A DNA stretch of 64,000 bases from Rhodospirillales bacterium (lineage in GTDB: Bacteria > Pseudomonadota > Alphaproteobacteria > Rhodospirillales > Thalassospiraceae), in contig JAHQVT010000008.1 of assembly GCA_019634165.1 (NCBI GenBank), forward strand, positions 310,001-374,000, given 5' to 3'. The stretch's first letter is position 1; each line of letters begins with the position of its first letter. A program made the position numbers and the translations under genes. Under the pieces are notes generated by a model. That model saw nothing but the letters and a program-made list of their open reading frames with translations. It had not been told where the DNA came from and did no database searches. Of the stretch, positions 55,621 to 64,000 are shown piece by piece.

Positions 55621-56292
55621 TTAAGTCTCGATTGCGGGTTCCTGAAGCTGCAATTCGCGCGCGATGATCACGGCCTGTGTGCGGCTATGGACCGACAATT
55701 TGCGTAAGATGGCCGATACGTGGGCTTTAACCGTTGCTTCGGTGACATCAAGCTCATAGGCGATCTGTTTATTAAGCTTGCCTTCGGTCAGCATGTTCAG
55801 AACCCGAAGCTGTTGCGGGGTCAACTGGCCGATTTTTTCAGCCAATCCGGTGGCCTCGTCATCGGCAGGGCCGTTTTCCATGGCTTCACGGGCCCAATCA
55901 GGCATCCACATGCCGCCATCAAGAACCGTTTTAACCGCAAGGCCGATCTGATCGACGGGTGCTGATTTTGGAACGAATGCCGATGCGCCATATTCAATCG
56001 AACGGCGGACAACCGGCATTTCTTGGCTGGCGGAAACGATCGAGACGGGAAGGTCGGGATAAGAAGCGCGTAAGGTAAATAACCCGGTAAAACCATTCAT
56101 GCCCGGCATATGCAGATCAAGCAGGACAAGATCAATTTCGCTTTTATGGGCCTCGATCTGTTCGATGGCTTCATACAGACTTCCGGCCTCGTAAACTGTC
56201 ACGTTATCCAATTCTGTCGATAATGCCTGCTTAAGCGCGCCACGAACAAGCGGATGGTCATCAGCAATCAGAATTTGGAATGTCTCGGACAT
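55621..56292 (-). CDS. crbR: CrbR/ErdR-type response regulator (LuxR family)
   Basis: This response regulator of 223 residues is the likely partner of CrbS. Its N-terminal receiver domain has the acidic pair in LIADDHPLVRG, the phosphorylated Asp in LVLLDLHMPGMNG near residue 59, and Lys in VPKSAP near 109. The C-terminal LuxR/GerE helix-turn-helix is LTPQQLRVLNMLTEGKLNKQIAYELDVTEATVKAHVSAILRKL (described by its ends, about residues 153-196). The pattern matches the ErdR/AgmR/CrbR group, which switches on acetyl-CoA synthetase. crbS lies 4 kb away with three unrelated genes between. No acs gene is in the window. Confidence 0.85.
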   Translation of the reverse strand: MSETFQILIADDHPLVRGALKQALSTELDNVTVYEAGSLYEAIEQIEAHKSEIDLVLLDLHMPGMNGFTGLFTLRASYPDLPVSIVSASQEMPVVRRSIEYGASAFVPKSAPVDQIGLAVKTVLDGGMWMPDWAREAMENGPADDEATGLAEKIGQLTPQQLRVLNMLTEGKLNKQIAYELDVTEATVKAHVSAILRKLSVHSRTQAVIIARELQLQEPAIET

Positions 56293-56340
56293 TAGCGAGT
56301 TCCCCTGGAAGTTTATGTTCCCTGACAGGTCACAATTATC

Positions 56341-56393
56341 TTATCCCGATCAAACGGAACTCACAAATTTTTAGGTGAGAAATGTTGGGATAA
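56341..56393. promoter_or_regulatory. Nested inverted repeat between crbR and pepN
   Basis: TTATCCC (56341-56347) pairs with GGGATAA (56387-56393), and inside them CTCAC pairs with GTGAG around an AT-rich loop. Its place 50 bases upstream of crbR suggests an operator or a leader structure for that gene. Confidence 0.35.
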
Positions 56394-56720
56394 TTTTGAT
56401 TATGGATTGGCTGCGACCCAAAATGCGTTCTTCTGCACAGTATGATATTTGTTTTTAGAACCGGCAGAAGGTTGAGGGAAACCAAAGATCACTCTCGCCC
56501 CACGAAATGTGAAACTTCGGCCCCCCTCGCGCCACCGTTTGGGATTATGCCCACTAAAATCGGCGGCGTAAACTCTGCATTTGAGGAAAAATGAAATTTA
56601 TCCTATCAGTTAAATGAATGACCGAAATTCAGTTCTGACAAACGACACTGCGCTGCAATATTGGCGATTTTATACAATCCGTTCCAAAACCGCGCAGCCC
56701 AAGGGAAAAAGGACTTAGCA
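56394..56720. other. Gene-free stretch upstream of pepN
   Basis: The region holds a TACAAT hexamer near 56675 and the pepN ribosome site AAGGA at the end. No RNA gene, repeat or supported small coding region was recognised. Confidence 0.4.
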
Positions 56721-59360
56721 ATGTCTGAACAGCCGAATGTGATTCACCGCAAAGACTATAAAGAACCTGACTTTTTTGTGGAAAAGGTTGAATTGGTTTT
56801 TGATCTTGAGCGCGATGTCACAAACGTCAAATCACGGCTTTTTATGGCTGCGAATCCTAAACGCGGTACTGGGATCGGTGATGAAGTTTTCCTCCACGGC
56901 GAAGATATGAAACTTCTATCGGTCACCCTTGATGATGTCCGTCTGGCATCAAGCGACTTTACCGTTGATGGCGAAGGTCTGCGTTTTGCCGCACCGGGGG
57001 AAAACTTTATTGCGGAAATCGAAACACAGGTCTCGCCGGCGAATAATACCCGGCTTGAAGGGCTGTATGTTTCGCAAAGTGCGTTCTGCACACAGTGCGA
57101 GGCCGAAGGATTCCGCCGCATTACCTATTTCCCGGACCGCCCGGATGTTATGGCGACCTATAAAGTCACGATCAATGCCGATAAGGCGAGCTGCCCAGTC
57201 TTGCTATCAAATGGCAACCTGATTGATAGCGGTGATCTTGACGGTGGGCGTCATTTCGCAGTGTGGGAAGATCCGTTCCCAAAACCATCTTATTTGTTTG
57301 CGCTGGTGGCGGGTGATCTTGCCGTTGTCGAAGACAGTTTTAAAACCATGTCGGGCCGGGATGTTGCGCTGCGCATTTTTGTTGAACATGGCAATGAAGA
57401 CCGCTGTGATTACGCGATGGATAGCCTGATCCGCTCGATGAAATGGGATGAGGAGGTTTATGGTCTGGAATACGACCTTGATCTGTTTAACATCGTTGCC
57501 GTGTCGGACTTCAATATGGGGGCGATGGAAAATAAAAGCCTCAATGTTTTTAATGCCAAATACATTCTCGCCAAGCCCGATACGGCGACCGATACCGATT
57601 ATGAATTGATCGAATCAATTGTTGCGCATGAATATTTCCATAACTGGTCGGGCAACCGGGTCACCTGTCGTGACTGGTTCCAACTTTCGCTTAAAGAAGG
57701 TCTGACGGTTTTCCGCGATCAGGAATTTTCCGCAGATCAGCGATCCCGCCCGGTGCAGCGCATCAAGGATGTTGCACAGTTGCGTGCCCGTCAGTTCCCC
57801 GAAGATGGCGGACCATTGTCCCACCCGGTCCGGCCTGACAGCTACATGGAAATCAACAATTTCTATACCGCGACGGTCTATGAAAAAGGGGCCGAGCTGA
57901 TCCGCATGATGCATACGTTGCTGGGGCCAGATGGCTATCGTAAGGGGATTGATCTTTACTTTGATCGCCATGACGGACAGGCGGTGACCTGCGATGACTT
58001 TGCCAAGGCAATGGAAGACGCCAATGGCATTGATTTCACCCAACTCAAACGCTGGTACGCACAGGCAGGCACACCGAAACTGACTTGGCAGGGCGATTAT
58101 GACGCCGATGCCAACCAGTTCCGCCTGACGGTGTCGCAGAAATCCGACCCAACGCCGGGACAGCCCGATAAACAAGCCCTTCATATGCCGATCTCGGTTG
58201 GGCTTTTGGGCGTGGATGGTTCTGATTTACTCGCCAAGACGGTTGAGCTAACCAAAGATCGTCAAGAATTCGTCTTTGACGGTGTTTCGCAAAAGCCGGT
58301 GGTATCGTTTAACCGCGGGTTCTCGGCCCCGGTAAACATCACAACAGACCAGCCAGACGATGAACTGGTCTTCCTGATGGGCAATGATTCCGATGCCTTT
58401 AACCGTTGGGAAGCCGGGCAGAAATACGCAACCCGCTTGATGTTGGCCGCAATCACCGCATTCGAAGACAATAACGACGATGCGGACAAAGCCCTTGATA
58501 GCTTGGGCGAAAGTGTTGAAGGCCTTCTTGCCGCCATGCGGGCAACGCTACTGAACAATGATCTTGATAAGGCATTCCGGGCCGATGCGCTTGTTCTGCC
58601 GGGCGAAGAATTCCTGTCTGAACAGCGCAAACCCGCCAACCCCGAAGCAATCCATCAGGTGCGCACGACTTTGCGCAAACGCATTGGTCTTGGCTTGGCT
58701 GATGATTTCGCCAATACCTATCATCAGAACGCCTCAAACGCGGCCTTTACCCCAGATGCCATTTCTGCGGGCCAGCGTGCATTGCGCGCGACCGCACTTG
58801 GGTATCTGGTGGCAACCGGGCAGGGGCAATATGCCGATCTTGCCATCGAACAATATAAAACTTCTGACAATATGACCGATCAGATGGCGGCACTTTCTGT
58901 GCTTAATCATCTTGAACACGAAGGTCGGGCCTTGGCCTTGGCCGATTTCGAAGAGCGCTTTGCCAAGGATACGGTGGTTCTTGATAAATGGTTCGCTCTT
59001 CAGGCGATGTCATCGCGCGATGATACGCTTGCACGGGTCAAGGATTTGATGAGCCACCCGGCCTTTACCATGCGCAATCCGAACAAAGTCCGGTCCCTGA
59101 TCGGGGCTTTTGCCATGGGCAACCCACGTCATTTTCATGCCAAGGATGGTTCGGGCTATGCGTTTTATGCCGATCGCCTGATCGAACTTGATGACATCAA
59201 CCCACAGGTCGCCGCACGTCTATGTGCGCCGCTTGGTAAATGGGCGAAATATGATGAGGGCCGTGCAAAAATGATGAAGGCCGCACTAGACCGTATTCTG
59301 GCCAAACCGGAAATCTCGCGTGATCTTTATGAAATCGCCTCGAAATCTGCGGCAAGCTGA
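56721..59360 (+). CDS. pepN: Aminopeptidase N
   Basis: This cytoplasmic zinc M1 aminopeptidase removes N-terminal residues from peptides in protein turnover. The 879-residue length matches PepN of E. coli type. It has the exopeptidase motif GAMEN in SDFNMGAMENKSLNVF near residue 265. The zinc site HEYFHNW with the third ligand Glu in SLKEGLTVFRDQEF lies near 303-330, and the catalytic Tyr in the NNFYTATVYEKGAEL segment near 385. AAGGA seven bases before the ATG fixes the start; the frame is open 20 codons upstream without a site. It is monocistronic, with a convergent chemoreceptor gene after a shared terminator. Confidence 0.97.
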   Translation: MSEQPNVIHRKDYKEPDFFVEKVELVFDLERDVTNVKSRLFMAANPKRGTGIGDEVFLHGEDMKLLSVTLDDVRLASSDFTVDGEGLRFAAPGENFIAEIETQVSPANNTRLEGLYVSQSAFCTQCEAEGFRRITYFPDRPDVMATYKVTINADKASCPVLLSNGNLIDSGDLDGGRHFAVWEDPFPKPSYLFALVAGDLAVVEDSFKTMSGRDVALRIFVEHGNEDRCDYAMDSLIRSMKWDEEVYGLEYDLDLFNIVAVSDFNMGAMENKSLNVFNAKYILAKPDTATDTDYELIESIVAHEYFHNWSGNRVTCRDWFQLSLKEGLTVFRDQEFSADQRSRPVQRIKDVAQLRARQFPEDGGPLSHPVRPDSYMEINNFYTATVYEKGAELIRMMHTLLGPDGYRKGIDLYFDRHDGQAVTCDDFAKAMEDANGIDFTQLKRWYAQAGTPKLTWQGDYDADANQFRLTVSQKSDPTPGQPDKQALHMPISVGLLGVDGSDLLAKTVELTKDRQEFVFDGVSQKPVVSFNRGFSAPVNITTDQPDDELVFLMGNDSDAFNRWEAGQKYATRLMLAAITAFEDNNDDADKALDSLGESVEGLLAAMRATLLNNDLDKAFRADALVLPGEEFLSEQRKPANPEAIHQVRTTLRKRIGLGLADDFANTYHQNASNAAFTPDAISAGQRALRATALGYLVATGQGQYADLAIEQYKTSDNMTDQMAALSVLNHLEHEGRALALADFEERFAKDTVVLDKWFALQAMSSRDDTLARVKDLMSHPAFTMRNPNKVRSLIGAFAMGNPRHFHAKDGSGYAFYADRLIELDDINPQVAARLCAPLGKWAKYDEGRAKMMKAALDRILAKPEISRDLYEIASKSAAS

Positions 59361-59392
59361 TTACAGAACCTGTAATATCACAGCGCATAACA

Positions 59393-59423
59393 AAAGGGCG
59401 GCATCACATTGATGCCGCCCTTT
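59393..59423. terminator. Bidirectional terminator
   Basis: AAAGGGCGGCATC / GATGCCGCCCTTT with a five-base loop lies between convergent pepN and the chemoreceptor gene. Flanking T-runs are short. Confidence 0.75.
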
Positions 59424-59456
59424 GATGTTCAGGTTTCTACGATCCGTTTGATGAGA

Positions 59457-61769
59457 TCAGGTCAATTTCATCCGCTCGCTAAAGTCGCGCATGCGATCTG
59501 AAAGATTATGCGCCATATCTGAAAGCTGATGGCTGGCAGTGTTCAGGTCGTGGGCATTGCGCCCGGTTCCCTGTGCGCCGTCATTCACGAACCGGATCAT
59601 TTGATCCATTGATCCGGCACCTTCGGCAATACGCTGAACGTTTTCCGAAATTTCACTGGTCGCGCGGCGCTGTTCATCCACCGATTGGGTAATGGTCGAC
59701 TGAATGTCATTGACCTGATGAATAACGTCCCCGACCGTGCTGATCGAATGGGCTGCCTTTTGGACAGCCTGCTGGATAGCGGTGGTTAAATCGCCAATTT
59801 GTCCAGTGGCATTCGCGGTTTGATCGGCAAGCGATTTAACCTCGTTGGCCACCACGGCAAAGCCCTTGCCAAGTTCCCCTGCACGTTCGGCTTCAATCGT
59901 TGCGTTAAGCGACAGAAGCTTGGTGCGGTGCGCAATGTCGTTGATCAGATCAATGATCGATCCGATCTCGGAACTTGCCTTTTCAAGGGATCCGATATTG
60001 CGCTGGCTTTCTTCGGCCTCGGTTTGTGCCCGGCCGGTCACACTGGATGCTTCTGATGCCTGTCGGTTGATTTCAGCGATGGAAGATGAAAGTTCCTCAA
60101 CTGCTGTGGCAACGTTCTGGGTGTTTGACGCGGCTTCTCGCGAAACATCCAACGCACTGCCTGATTGCTGTGCCGTACTTTCCGATTGGTTTGTCAGTTC
60201 ACTCGCAAGGCTAAGCAATCCTTCGGATTGTTCGGTAACCGATTGTGCAACACGGGCAACCTCAGCCATCATTTCAGATACGGCAATGCGGCTTTCTTCG
60301 CGTTCGCTTACCGCATTCCACGCCAACATGGTTCCCAACAAAACATCGTGTTTGTCCCGAACAGGGGCTGCTAAAACCTCAAGATAATCCCGTTCGGTTT
60401 GGATCACATCGCTTATCGGCAGGTTGTCGGGATTAGCAAGCTTTGCCTGAAAGTCAGGACCCAGTTTCAGGAAGTCGCCAGAAACCGAACTTGCCGTCCC
60501 CCCGACATATTGCTGGGCACTGGCATTAAGGTAGCCCAGATTGCCTTCTGGCAAGATCAAGGCAGTCATGGTTGGTGTATTTTCAACCATGTTTTGCAAG
60601 ATCAACGCCTGACGCACCGATTCACGAAGGGCGATCATGGCTTTTTTCATTTCCCCGATCTCATCATTGCCAACCTTTGGAAGATTGACGTTGGTGTCGC
60701 CTTGGGAAATGGATGTCATCGCACGAGCAAATCCGCGCAGGTTTCTAAACACAGTCGTTCGCAAAAGAACCCAACCGGCAATCCATGCGGCAAGCAAAAC
60801 GCCTACAAGAAGTTCAATTGAAAGGGCTCTGAGGTCATTGGTCTGGTCATAGAAACCCGAAATATCACGGTCAAACCGTGCTTCTGCCCAAACGCCACCT
60901 CTGCCGTTGCTGATGATTACATCAACGGCCGCACGATGGTGGGTTACGGTGTCTGTGCTCTCTGGCGTATCGTCAGATTGCGAACCCGCAGCGACGTCAT
61001 CATTGGCAGAAGCGGCCGCTTCGTCAGATTCGGGCAGTGCCACGCCGCCTTCGCTGGCAGCACCGTTTTCAAGGCTCTCAAAAAGGACCGCCCCGTAATT
61101 ATCAATGATCTGAAAAGTTCCCCCCAGAACCTTGCCAATTCCAGACAATGTGGGCAGGGGGTCAGTGATGATTTCCAAGTATCCAACGGCACGGAACCCG
61201 CCAACCGGCAGGATCAGGCTAAATACCGGACGTCCATCGGGGGTGGACCACATGAAACTTGCCGGTTTACGAGCTTCACCTTTGTCGCGTCCGGTCAAAT
61301 AGGCCATGATTTCAGGATCGTCTGTAACACTTGCACCCAGGTTGGCCTTGGATGTTGCGAGTTGTTTAAACTCCTGATCATAGGCGACGGCCTCAATCAG
61401 ATTAAGCTCACCCTGAACCACTTCTCGTGCATTCGATAGAATGTCGAGCTCGGCTTTCATGCGTGTTTGGTCGTTTTCCTGATAACTTTTTACCAGACTG
61501 CCAAGCCGTGACCATTCATTGGCGATTGGGGTGATCTTATCGGCATAATCGGTCGCAACCCGCGATCCGACAAAGAAATTTACCGTGCCGCTGACTGAAT
61601 TATTCAGCGTTTCAATTGCAAAGTTCCGATACGTATCACCTGTCCAAAGAAGCATCCATGTAACCGCACCTGAAACCAGTAAACCCGTTACAAGCAAGAT
61701 GCGTCGTAGCGTCAGAAGGCTAGCCGCGCCTTCTGAAATAGCCGTCTTCGCGGCTTTATCTCCCGTCAT
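59457..61769 (-). CDS. Methyl-accepting chemotaxis protein with internal PAS domain
   Basis: This membrane chemoreceptor has 770 residues from the chosen start. It has a first helix near residues 22-44, a periplasmic sensor of about 285 residues with an Asp/Ala/Ser-rich insert near 245-275, and a second helix near 330-352. HAMP follows to about 405, then a PAS segment (about 395-500) and the signalling domain. The hairpin tip reads [21 protein letters not shown] rather than the common IAxQTNLLALNATIEAARAGE, a possible CheW/CheA contact change. A GTG three codons earlier is annotated by some gene finders, but GGAG lies eight bases before this ATG. The ligand is unknown. Confidence 0.88.
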   Translation of the reverse strand: MTGDKAAKTAISEGAASLLTLRRILLVTGLLVSGAVTWMLLWTGDTYRNFAIETLNNSVSGTVNFFVGSRVATDYADKITPIANEWSRLGSLVKSYQENDQTRMKAELDILSNAREVVQGELNLIEAVAYDQEFKQLATSKANLGASVTDDPEIMAYLTGRDKGEARKPASFMWSTPDGRPVFSLILPVGGFRAVGYLEIITDPLPTLSGIGKVLGGTFQIIDNYGAVLFESLENGAASEGGVALPESDEAAASANDDVAAGSQSDDTPESTDTVTHHRAAVDVIISNGRGGVWAEARFDRDISGFYDQTNDLRALSIELLVGVLLAAWIAGWVLLRTTVFRNLRGFARAMTSISQGDTNVNLPKVGNDEIGEMKKAMIALRESVRQALILQNMVENTPTMTALILPEGNLGYLNASAQQYVGGTASSVSGDFLKLGPDFQAKLANPDNLPISDVIQTERDYLEVLAAPVRDKHDVLLGTMLAWNAVSEREESRIAVSEMMAEVARVAQSVTEQSEGLLSLASELTNQSESTAQQSGSALDVSREAASNTQNVATAVEELSSSIAEINRQASEASSVTGRAQTEAEESQRNIGSLEKASSEIGSIIDLINDIAHRTKLLSLNATIEAERAGELGKGFAVVANEVKSLADQTANATGQIGDLTTAIQQAVQKAAHSISTVGDVIHQVNDIQSTITQSVDEQRRATSEISENVQRIAEGAGSMDQMIRFVNDGAQGTGRNAHDLNTASHQLSDMAHNLSDRMRDFSERMKLT

Positions 61770-62052
61770 ATTTGTCACTCCAGAGCAAACCGTTTTTTTG
61801 TTTTATCTGTTCCTCGGCGCTGCGCTCCCACACACCCCTACGTCTTATGCGTAGTTTCACTGATCCAACCAGAGCTTAGTTCAGAAAACAATCATTTAGT
61901 TGGCAGCCTGTGACAGAAATACTGGGCAGGGGGTAAATGTTTCGGGTGGGGAATGGCGATAATGCCTGCTTAACTAGCAAGCTTTATCGGGCCTTCACAG
62001 GCAGTGGATTGAACTTATTTGAAAAAATTATGCGAATGTGTGTGATAATCGT
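61770..62052. other. Gene-free stretch between chemoreceptor and small RNA
   Basis: This AT-rich DNA between divergent transcription units presumably contains the chemoreceptor promoter. No coding region, hairpin or known motif was recognised. Confidence 0.4.
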
Positions 62053-62081
62053 TTGCAATTGCATTTTTGATGCTCTATGAC
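62053..62081 (+). promoter_or_regulatory. Promoter of the 62.1-kb small RNA
   Basis: TTGCAA and TATGAC are separated by exactly 17 bases, each matching four of six consensus positions. Initiation would fall near 62088, just before the first hairpin. Confidence 0.5.
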
Positions 62082-62087
62082 TGTCCT

Positions 62088-62266
62088 TGTCAAACGCAGA
62101 CGGCAACGTCGTTTGCGACCGGTCTTCAGGCTGACATGGCGTGCCTGTTGACCATATATCTTCGGGACTCTCTCTCCCCGAAGGTCGATCTCTCTCACTC
62201 GAGGGGACTGGTATCCGGTTTATTGTGCGGGACAATGCCGGGGAACATACCAGTCCCCCTTTTTTT
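62088..62266 (+). ncRNA. Candidate small regulatory RNA with CU-rich loops
   Basis: A 180-base transcript is predicted from a promoter to a very strong terminator, with no coding frame. Hairpin 1 (62091-62115) has CAAAC/GTTTG outside and GACG/CGTC inside with a GCAA loop. Hairpin 2 (62160-62183) is CTTCGGG/CCCGAAG with loop ACTCTCTCTC. A third short stem (TCGA/TCGA) has loop TCTCTCTCAC. A nested terminator of 12 bp (GGGGACTGGTAT / ATACCAGTCCCC) then runs into a T-run. The repeated UCUCUC loops could pair with GGAGAG ribosome sites, as loops of alphaproteobacterial trans-acting RNAs do. I do not recognise it as a named RNA. Confidence 0.65.
62203..62266 (+). terminator. Terminator of the candidate small RNA
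   Basis: A perfect 12-bp outer stem encloses an inner hairpin (ATTGT / ACAAT, with CCGG arms). It is followed by CTTTTTTT. Confidence 0.9.
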
Positions 62267-62584
62267 ATCCCGATCCCCAAATCTCCTATTGGTTCTCACA
62301 TGCAGCGCCCCATCTTGGCGCCATACCTGTATCGTGTCAGGACGAATTGCCATCTGTGTCTGTGATTGTCGCTGTCACCAGCTACTGTCATCGGGGCCTG
62401 ATATTTGGTGTGTGGCAATACATTGTTCGATGATTGCAGATGTTTTTTGCAGCTGTTTCTCTTGTTCTTATCACCCACATGATTATGCCGTGCATTTTCT
62501 GATTGAATGGCTTTAGCGTTTTATAAACGTGCTGGCGGTTACAAAATGACACATAGCAATATGTCGTGAAGGATGGTCAAGTTC
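62267..62584. other. Gene-free stretch before the SPOR protein gene
   Basis: Only unsupported short frames occur. The stretch ends with GAAGG twelve bases before the chosen SPOR start. No repeat or clear promoter pair is visible. Confidence 0.4.
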
Positions 62585-63667
62585 ATGGTTGGCGAAGACC
62601 AAACCAATAAGCCCGATCTAACCGCGTCTCCGGAACAGGATTCTGAAGCAGAATCCGAACAAAAGGACGCGCCGCTGCCTGCCTTTATCTATGGGCGGGA
62701 TGGCAGTGACGGCAGTGGGCAAGGACGCCCTCATTCACGTGATTTGCAAAACTTTAATGCACGGATAGCTGATATGGATCGTAAAACTCTTCTTGGCCTG
62801 GTAACCGGCGCTGGCATGCTGGGGCTGGTATTGTTCTTTGCCGGGATGCTGGTGGGTGCTGGCTTGTTTATGGATTCCAATGATGCACCGCTAAGCACAT
62901 CACAAGATAAGGCCCCGGTTGAAATGCTGGCAACTGCGCCGGAAGAGCCCGTCGTGGTGACTAAACCTTCGCCGGAAACGACCAGTCCAGCATCCGAACC
63001 GGAAATCAGCGAAAATAGCAGCGATCCGGTTGGTGATTTGATTGCCACGCGAACTGCCGCCCTTGCTGATGATGCAGGCACGGTTGCCGAAGATGCGACA
63101 TCTGCGGTGGATGATGCTCTTGACGATGCGACCGAAAACGCAAATCAGGTGGCCCCAAGCGATGCAAAGGCAGATAAACCATCAATCTCTGCCCCGGAAA
63201 TTCGCGAAATCGCCGATGCACCTGCTGTACCCGAAGCGCCAGCACTTGAAGATAATGCTGCCGCGCCAGTTGCTAAACCATCAGAAGCGATCAAAGCTCC
63301 AGCCGCAACCGAAACAGCAACCGATGCTGTTGAAGAAACGGCAAAAGCAGTACCAGAATCCAAACCTGCCGCTGCAGAAACCGGCACTGAAACCGAAATA
63401 AGTGCCGACACACCATTCTCTGTTCAGGTCGGGGCTTTCAAGGTTCATGAAAATGCCAGCCAGCGGGCCGAAGAATTGCGTAAAAAAGGCCTTGAGGTTG
63501 CGGTCGTTATTCGCGGCCCCAAAGACGAAGCCGCTTGGTATTATGTTCGCATTGGCAAATACGCGACGCTCGAACAAGCACGCGATGAGGCCGCCAAGAT
63601 TAAAAAAGACCACGCACTTGATGGCTTTACCGTTCGCGCGGAACCCAATGACCGCGAAGTAAACTAA
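62585..63667 (+). CDS. SPOR-domain membrane protein
   Basis: This single-pass inner-membrane protein of 360 residues has a C-terminal SPOR domain that binds denuded peptidoglycan, typically at the division septum. The helix is near residues 72-96 (LLGLVTGAGMLGLVLFFAGMLVGAG). A long Ala-, Glu- and Pro-rich spacer of about 180 residues follows. The SPOR domain (about 280-358) begins FSVQVGAFKVHENASQRAEEL and includes WYYVRIGKYATLEQA. The ribosome site GAAGG abuts the first ATG (62573) with no spacing, so the second ATG is preferred. A role in division or cell-wall remodelling is inferred from the domain. Confidence 0.85.
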   Translation: MVGEDQTNKPDLTASPEQDSEAESEQKDAPLPAFIYGRDGSDGSGQGRPHSRDLQNFNARIADMDRKTLLGLVTGAGMLGLVLFFAGMLVGAGLFMDSNDAPLSTSQDKAPVEMLATAPEEPVVVTKPSPETTSPASEPEISENSSDPVGDLIATRTAALADDAGTVAEDATSAVDDALDDATENANQVAPSDAKADKPSISAPEIREIADAPAVPEAPALEDNAAAPVAKPSEAIKAPAATETATDAVEETAKAVPESKPAAAETGTETEISADTPFSVQVGAFKVHENASQRAEELRKKGLEVAVVIRGPKDEAAWYYVRIGKYATLEQARDEAAKIKKDHALDGFTVRAEPNDREVN

Positions 63668-63714
63668 TTGCCGAATTGTTTGTTCGGCACCAGGCCAGAA
63701 AACGGTGTTAAAGC

Positions 63715-63749
63715 AAAGCGGGGCGCACAGAAATGTGTCGCCCCGTTTT
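63715..63749. terminator. Terminator of the SPOR gene
   Basis: AAA-CGGGGCG / CGCCCCG-TTTT with an inner CACA/TGTG stem and a GAAA loop lies 48 bases after the stop codon. Confidence 0.8.
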
Positions 63750-63768
63750 GCATGTGAGGGCTAAGGTT

Positions 63769-63840
63769 CTAGCGGGCTGTGCGACTGCAAATATCGATTT
63801 TGCCGTCATCGGGTTTGTTTTTGGGCTCGGTTTGCGGCAT
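63769..63840 (-). CDS. Possible 23-residue small protein
   Basis: A minus-strand frame encodes 23 residues rich in Lys, Asp and Pro with one Cys (MPQTEPKNKPDDG at the start). GAAGG lies about ten bases before its ATG, and a hairpin lies just after its stop, which together are more than expected by chance. No family is recognised, and a spurious frame remains quite possible. It is divergent from upp. Confidence 0.3.
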   Translation of the reverse strand: MPQTEPKNKPDDGKIDICSRTAR

Positions 63841-63951
63841 TCTACTTGCCTTCACCCGGCAAAGGCTTTAGGCGGTAGGCCCTATAGGCAAATTACAGGC
63901 AGTCTCAGGTTCCTGATGGCTGTCACGCAAGACAGGATGGCTGGCAGAAAC

Positions 63952-64000
63952 ATGAGCACGCAAACGGATTTTCCCAATCTTCATATTCTTGATCACCCGC
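63952..64000 (+). CDS. upp: Uracil phosphoribosyltransferase, N-terminal fragment at window edge
   Basis: Only 16 codons are visible before the window ends. They read MSTQTDFPNLHILDHP, which matches the start of alphaproteobacterial Upp proteins (FPNL-ILDHPLIQHKL). Upp converts uracil and PRPP to UMP in pyrimidine salvage. The identification rests on this short stretch; the rest lies outside the window. Confidence 0.65.
   Translation, partial: MSTQTDFPNLHILDHP

Overview
The window looks like chromosomal DNA of a marine alphaproteobacterium, most likely Rhodospirillales and close to Thalassospira. This is inferred from gene content and protein style, not from a database match. Supporting signs are several TRAP transporters, a SLC5-linked CrbS-type kinase with its CrbR partner, a glnB-glnA pair with a sigma-54 promoter, paired ExbD proteins, moderate GC and short intergenic gaps. 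Nothing shows that it is a plasmid or prophage.

Layout. 0-3.6 kb: a TRAP dicarboxylate/sugar-acid type transporter (dctPQM) followed by a GntR/FCD regulator. 3.7-5.4 kb: a divergent NmrA oxidoreductase/TetR pair sharing a palindromic operator. 5.9-8.7 kb: a TPR-sulfotransferase and an adenosine/adenine deaminase. 8.8-13.7 kb: a divergent PhyH dioxygenase/AraC pair, two alpha/beta hydrolases and an OsmC protein. 14.4-16.0 kb: a PAS protein with a degenerate GGDEF domain. 16.1-21.6 kb: three more TPR-sulfotransferases in tandem. 21.7-26.3 kb: glnA, glnB, an aminotransferase and a Gfo/Idh/MocA oxidoreductase. 26.6-27.5 kb: tRNA-His with a low-GC membrane protein beside it. 27.6-32.4 kb: pyrC, a degenerate SprA-like protein, a DUF547 protein, a small protein with a Fur-like box, and a DMT transporter. 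32.6-37.1 kb: gyrA-coaD-cyclophilin and two identical tRNA-Lys genes. 37.3-43.7 kb: exbB-exbD-exbD-tonB and, convergent to it, a FecBDE-type ABC operon with a DUF2218 gene; both have Fur-like boxes upstream. 43.9-47.5 kb: a lysozyme-like protein and two orphan Tat-exported TRAP binding proteins. 47.6-56.3 kb: crbS and crbR, separated by a low-GC NACHT NTPase, a LysE exporter and an AraC regulator. 56.7-63.7 kb: pepN, a chemoreceptor, a probable small RNA and a SPOR protein. The window ends in the first codons of upp.

How the parts work together. TonB energisation and iron-complex uptake appear to be co-controlled by related 17-bp Fur-like boxes, which also precede a small uncharacterised gene. 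CrbS/CrbR would be the acetate-switch two-component pair. GlnB/GlnA form the nitrogen control unit.

The best candidates for something new are the stand-alone NACHT protein inserted at the 3' end of crbS (probable antiphage protein), the structured small RNA with CU-rich loops near 62.1 kb, and the family of four TPR-sulfotransferases of unknown substrate. All functional names rest on reading motifs by eye; no search was run.
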